Assembly (NCBI GenBank): GCA_964419225.1
Contig: CAYQPF010000178.1
Location: 1 to 9,369 of the forward strand
Direction: 5' to 3'
Length of the DNA: 9,369 nucleotides
Origin: CAYQPF01 sp964419225
GTDB taxonomy: Bacteria > Cloacimonadota > Cloacimonadia > Cloacimonadales > CAYQPF01
Shown: piece by piece, positions 5,919 to 9,369 of the stretch
How the letters are laid out: every line of letters begins with the position of its first letter
Numbering within the stretch: position 1 is the stretch's first letter
Position numbers and translations under genes: made by a program
The notes under the pieces: model-generated
Told to the model about the DNA's origin: nothing
The model's database searches: none
What the model saw: only the letters and a program-made list of their open reading frames with translations

Positions 5919-7627
5919 TTATGCTCCTCTCGTTTAATAGGAATACGTATTGTAAAAATACTGCCCTTACTCATAATACTTTCTACACTAATAGAGCCAT
6001 GCATCATTTCTATTAGTTTTTTACAGATAGACAGACCTAAGCCTGTTCCTTCATATTTGCGGGTTAGCCCATTATCCACCTGATTAAAAGGTATAAAAAG
6101 GTTTTCTATTTCGGAAGGAGATATTCCTATGCCGGTATCTGAAACAGAAATAATACAATCAGGTTTTACTATATGGCAACTCAAAGAAATTGTTCCGGTA
6201 TCGCTGAATTTTACTGCATTACTGAGCAAATTGAGGATAACTTGCTCCAGTCTTCTTTGATCACTGTAGATATTCTCAATATCAGCCTGAATATCCATCT
6301 TTAAATGCAGTCCTTTTTTCTCAGCCAGAGGCGAGATTGTTTTCAGCATTTTATCAAAGGAATTTTTCAAATTGAATTCAGCATAAAAAAGTTCCAACTG
6401 TCCGGCTTCAATCTTGGAGATATCCAGGACATCGTTAATCAGCGAGAGTAGGTGTCGTGAACTGTTTTGGATCATTTTTAACTGTTTTTGCTGTTCCTGG
6501 TTCAAAGGGCCAGGAAGACCTTGCAACAGGATTCCTGTAAAACCAATTATCGAATTTAAAGGAGTACGTAATTCATGCGACATTGTAGCCAAAAAAGCGG
6601 ATTTAATCATATCCGCCTGTAGTGCTCTTTCTTTTGCCGCATATAATTCTGCTGTCCTTTCAATAATTCTTCCTTCCATTTCATAATGACTACGTCGCAG
6701 TTCTTTCGTTCGCAATTGTATTTGGTGCCTGAGAATAAATCCTTCGATTGTGCTTACAATTATAATTATGCCTAAAATCAGTCCAAGAATTTTTATCCAT
6801 AACGGTAAACCTGGGGAGATGTTGTCCGTGGTCCATTTTTTTAAGGATTTGAAATATGCAGATTCAGGATCTTGTTTCATTTGTAGGAGATGTTTATCAA
6901 TAGTATTCAAAATATCAACATCAGTATTTTTAGAAGCCGCAAAGAAAAGGGTGGCAGGACTAAAAACTACTGCTGTATCATCCAGACCAAGTTTTCGGGC
7001 ATGCATCAAGCCGTAGTAATTATTCGTTACAGCGGCATCTGCCTGATTTTCAACTACTGCTTTAAAGGCTTCATCGAAGGAAGGTCTGCGAATGAAAGTG
7101 AATTTTAAGCCAAAACTGTGTCCAAGCTGAGTTAATGTTTCTTGTTGAATTGATCCGTTTAGTATAGCAAGCCGTTTTCCATTCAAATCCAGTATAGAAT
7201 TAATATTGCTTCCCTTTCTGGCAAAGATCTGTGACCAGGATGAAAGAACAGGAATTTTATGAAATTTGTATTTTTTCTCCCGTTCCGTTGAATATGAAAC
7301 ATCCGGCATGAGATCAATTTCGCCTGTTTCCAGACGTTTTAATCCTTCTTCCCAAGTACCTTTGACATATTTGATATTCCATTTTTCTTGTTTGGCAATA
7401 TCTTCTATGATATCAATGAAGATACCGTTTGGTTTTCCATTAGGCGAGGTAAATATTTTGGGAGAGTTCTCATACACTCCAACGGAAACATAAATATTCT
7501 GATTAGAAAACAAAGGAGAGACATAGAAAAAGAGCATACTTGTAAGAACAATAATAAAAGCTTGGTAGTTTACGTTGTTAAGTGCATTTTTTGTTAAAAT
7601 TGGGCGAGTATTTGTAGCAATCTGCAT
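5915..7627 (-). CDS. Membrane sensor histidine kinase with periplasmic solute-binding domain (BvgS-like input)
   Basis: This 570-residue inner-membrane kinase has an uncleaved N-terminal anchor (about 22-40) and then a periplasmic SBP_bac_3 domain (about 45-268). That domain shows SVGVYENSPKIF, GTWEEGLKRLETGEIDLMPDVSYSTER and ADAAVTN. R116 and D197 sit where this family contacts the carboxylate and amino groups of amino-acid-like ligands, so such a ligand is possible but not shown. A second membrane helix (about 276-298) leads into a coiled coil (300-345). The HisKA domain has H351 in SHELRTPLNSIIGF. The ATPase domain has N466/N470, DTGIG (497-501), FIPF and GTGLGL (527-532). Unlike BvgS or EvgS it has one sensor domain and no PAS, receiver or HPt. 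The receiver is the next gene, overlapping by four bases. The start has AGGAG five bases upstream. All catalytic residues are intact. Confidence 0.92.
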   Translation of the reverse strand: MQIATNTRPILTKNALNNVNYQAFIIVLTSMLFFYVSPLFSNQNIYVSVGVYENSPKIFTSPNGKPNGIFIDIIEDIAKQEKWNIKYVKGTWEEGLKRLETGEIDLMPDVSYSTEREKKYKFHKIPVLSSWSQIFARKGSNINSILDLNGKRLAILNGSIQQETLTQLGHSFGLKFTFIRRPSFDEAFKAVVENQADAAVTNNYYGLMHARKLGLDDTAVVFSPATLFFAASKNTDVDILNTIDKHLLQMKQDPESAYFKSLKKWTTDNISPGLPLWIKILGLILGIIIIVSTIEGFILRHQIQLRTKELRRSHYEMEGRIIERTAELYAAKERALQADMIKSAFLATMSHELRTPLNSIIGFTGILLQGLPGPLNQEQQKQLKMIQNSSRHLLSLINDVLDISKIEAGQLELFYAEFNLKNSFDKMLKTISPLAEKKGLHLKMDIQADIENIYSDQRRLEQVILNLLSNAVKFSDTGTISLSCHIVKPDCIISVSDTGIGISPSEIENLFIPFNQVDNGLTRKYEGTGLGLSICKKLIEMMHGSISVESIMSKGSIFTIRIPIKREEHK

Positions 7628-7664
7628 AAAAACTCCTTATATTAAGCTCCATTAAAGTTAGTTC

Positions 7665-7670
7665 ATTATA
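7665..7670 (-). promoter_or_regulatory. Candidate -10 element before the membrane sensor kinase
   Basis: A perfect TATAAT on the minus strand lies in the 103-nt gap between the two kinase genes, about 37 bases before the ATG at 7627. No good -35 is present at 16-18 bases (the sequence there is AAAGTT/AAGTTT), and the DNA is very AT-rich, so chance is a real possibility. If used, it would let the three-gene block be expressed independently of the upstream kinase. No intrinsic terminator is visible in this gap. Confidence 0.35.
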
Positions 7671-7730
7671 CTCAATAATATAATAAAAACTTTTAGCAGA
7701 GACAAAATATATTTTTAACAATGCATTTTA

Positions 7731-9332
7731 CTAAGTATTAAACTTAATACAAAATTCTGTTCCTTCTTCAGATGAGGAATAATTGAATGTAGCATTTATT
7801 TGCTTAACCATCAGATTAAGTAATTGCAGTCCAAAACTTGAATTTGTGTTTATATCAAAATCCCGTGGTAGGCCATTACCGTCATCTTTAACTTTAATCA
7901 TGATATTGTTGTTAATTTTTTCAGAAGAAATGACAATTTTACCTTGAGATCTACCCAGGAAAGCATATTTCATAATATTTGTAAGTAGCTCGTTGATCAT
8001 AATTCCTATATGGGAAAGCTTTTTAGAATCTAACTCAAATTCTTCCAGGTTTGTTTCCAGAGTGACAATGTCTTTATTAGGAAAAATGCTGATGATTTTT
8101 TTTATGAGAGGTTCAAAATACGTTTTAAAAGAGAGATTAGAGTAATCATGTGAAAGATACAATTGATCATAAAGAACCATCATGGCATTAATTCTGCTTT
8201 CAACATCTTTTAAAACTTTTATAGCATGAGAATCATTCAAATAACTTGCTTGTAAAGACAATAATCCATTTATGGTATTCATATTATTCTTGATTCTGTG
8301 ATGAACTTCTTTGAGAAGAATTTCCTTTTCTTTCAACAATGAAATGATTTTATCTTCATTAATCATTCTTTCAAGTTCTCGGGCAGTTGGAATTGTGATT
8401 AATCGCAGTATTTCTTCTGCCAAGGTAGTATTAACAAATTGTTTCCTGCCAATTATTGCAATCAGACCAATACGATTGCCATTTACATCGAAAAGAGTCG
8501 TTCCTAAATAACTCTCAGCTTTCATTTCTTGTAACACTTCATCATAAGGAAATAAATTCCTGACTCCTTTTTCAAATACACAGAATTGCTTTTCGACTAC
8601 TTTACCACAAGGAGTATCTTTCAAAGTATAGGAAATATTATCCTCAAACTTGCCTTCACTATATACTGCCAGAGTATGAGCCGTAAGATTATCACCACTC
8701 AGTTGATCTATGCAGACAAACTCCATCTCTAAAGTTTTCGCTAAAAATATAGCCAGTTTTTGGAAATAATTCATCTTTGTATTCTGGATCATGTTGTCTC
8801 TGAGGAATTGTGTAACACTGTCTATTTTGAGTTTTTCTGTAACATCATCAAAAATAGTATAAACTTGGAAAGGCACTTCTTCTCCAGCCCTGTACACGGG
8901 TTCTGCCGAAATGACAATCCAGCGGTATTCCTGAAGGACGGGATTATAAACTCCCATTGGCTGATTCATGACGTTTTGGCCGGTTTTTAAGGCTAACATT
9001 GAGGGATGTTTATCTGCAGGAAAATGAGTTCCATCTGGATAAAGAGATCCCCATTCGGGATTTTCTGAAGTCATGTTTTGTAATTGAGACAATGTATAAC
9101 CCAGAATCTTTTCAGCCGCAGGATTAGCATTGATTAGACGGCCAGTTTTATCATGAAAGACAACACCTTGTTTCATGGTTTCAAAAAGATAATGGTATTG
9201 ATTCTCACTTTCAAGTATATTTACTTCAGCAATTCTTTTTTTGGATTGCATATATGTTAATTGATCTGCTATTTGAAAAGAAGATTCCGGGAGTTGATTG
9301 TCCAAATCGCGATTTTCATCATTAATTCTCAT
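7731..9332 (-). CDS. Soluble PAS-GAF histidine kinase of the HisKA_2 family
   Basis: This 533-residue kinase has no signal peptide or membrane helix and so should sense in the cytoplasm. A PAS domain (about 42-168, YLFETMKQGVVFHDKTGRLINANPAAEKILGY, ending FDDVTEK) is followed by a GAF domain (about 185-320, with DTPCGKVVE, AESYLGTTL and GNRIGLIAI). The dimerisation domain is HisKA_2 type, KEVHHRIKNN (341-350). H345 is the expected phospho-acceptor. The ATPase domain has the matching variant N-box INELLTNIMKYAF (N447, N452, K455), DDGNG (483-487) and SFGLQLLNLMV in place of the usual G2 box. HisKA_2 kinases differ from the classical HisKA type of the two kinases downstream and often signal to stand-alone or unusual receivers. 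AGGAG lies five bases before the ATG. Only 37 bases of upstream DNA are in view, so its promoter or an upstream gene cannot be judged. Confidence 0.92.
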   Translation of the reverse strand: MRINDENRDLDNQLPESSFQIADQLTYMQSKKRIAEVNILESENQYHYLFETMKQGVVFHDKTGRLINANPAAEKILGYTLSQLQNMTSENPEWGSLYPDGTHFPADKHPSMLALKTGQNVMNQPMGVYNPVLQEYRWIVISAEPVYRAGEEVPFQVYTIFDDVTEKLKIDSVTQFLRDNMIQNTKMNYFQKLAIFLAKTLEMEFVCIDQLSGDNLTAHTLAVYSEGKFEDNISYTLKDTPCGKVVEKQFCVFEKGVRNLFPYDEVLQEMKAESYLGTTLFDVNGNRIGLIAIIGRKQFVNTTLAEEILRLITIPTARELERMINEDKIISLLKEKEILLKEVHHRIKNNMNTINGLLSLQASYLNDSHAIKVLKDVESRINAMMVLYDQLYLSHDYSNLSFKTYFEPLIKKIISIFPNKDIVTLETNLEEFELDSKKLSHIGIMINELLTNIMKYAFLGRSQGKIVISSEKINNNIMIKVKDDGNGLPRDFDINTNSSFGLQLLNLMVKQINATFNYSSSEEGTEFCIKFNT

Positions 9333-9369
9333 GATAACTCCTTTACAAAATAATTAGACTCTTACCCAA

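Noticed and set aside
5910..5925. Programmed -1 frameshift fusing the sensor kinase to the receiver
   Set aside because: The receiver is in the -1 frame, but the overlap has no canonical X XXY YYZ slippery heptamer. GAGGAG just upstream explains ordinary coupled reinitiation.
6414..7597. Several plus-strand open frames opposite the membrane sensor kinase
   Set aside because: They are short, mutually overlapping and antisense to conserved sensor and kinase domains, with no plausible ribosome binding context or homology.
1..9369. CRISPR arrays, tRNA or rRNA genes
   Set aside because: No regularly spaced repeats and no cloverleaf or rRNA-like stretches were seen. Almost all of the window is protein-coding, with no gene-free gap over 300 bases.

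Overview
The window is AT-rich bacterial DNA. It carries the 3' part of an insertion sequence at the left edge, followed by six genes that all read leftwards on the minus strand. The best taxonomic clue is the secreted protein at 656-2818. Its C-terminus is a type IX secretion (T9SS) sorting domain of the YPNPFNPET...GSGVYF type, which is common in the FCB group (Cloacimonadota, Fibrobacterota, Ignavibacteria and relatives). Together with the many kinases and TTGACA-type promoters, I lean towards a Cloacimonadota-like bacterium. That placement is an inference, not a proof.

Layout from left to right. Positions 1-433 (+) hold the C-terminal end of an IS1182-type DDE transposase, open at the window edge. 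Its 3' flank has a long imperfect inverted repeat (511-572) and a probable IS end near 577. This abuts a GC-rich palindromic repeat (578-613). Positions 656-2818 (-) encode a 720-residue exported protein with an Asp-box, a PKD-like domain and the sorting domain. Positions 2971-3009 are a strong terminator for the HU-family gene at 3044-3316 (-). Both this gene and the secreted-protein gene have credible TTGACA promoters.

The right two thirds (3473-9332) is a signal-transduction cluster on the minus strand. In transcription order it encodes: a soluble PAS-GAF-HisKA_2 histidine kinase (9332-7731); a membrane kinase with a periplasmic solute-binding-protein sensor (7627-5915); a stand-alone receiver (5918-5535); and a REC-PAS-HisKA-HATPase-REC hybrid kinase (5533-3473). 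The last three are translationally packed, with a 4-nt ATGA overlap and then a 1-nt gap. A separate promoter may lie in the 103-nt gap after the first kinase.

The cluster therefore has three kinases of three architectures and three receiver domains. It has no HPt domain, no DNA-binding or enzymatic output domain, and no transcription factor. The natural reading is a branched phosphorelay in which the periplasmic-ligand kinase phosphorylates the adjacent receiver, and one or more signals converge on the hybrid kinase, with output encoded elsewhere. No clearly new system is proven here. The points most worth attention are the output-less kinase cluster with its split sensor kinase/receiver pair, and the apparent IS insertion at a palindromic repeat.
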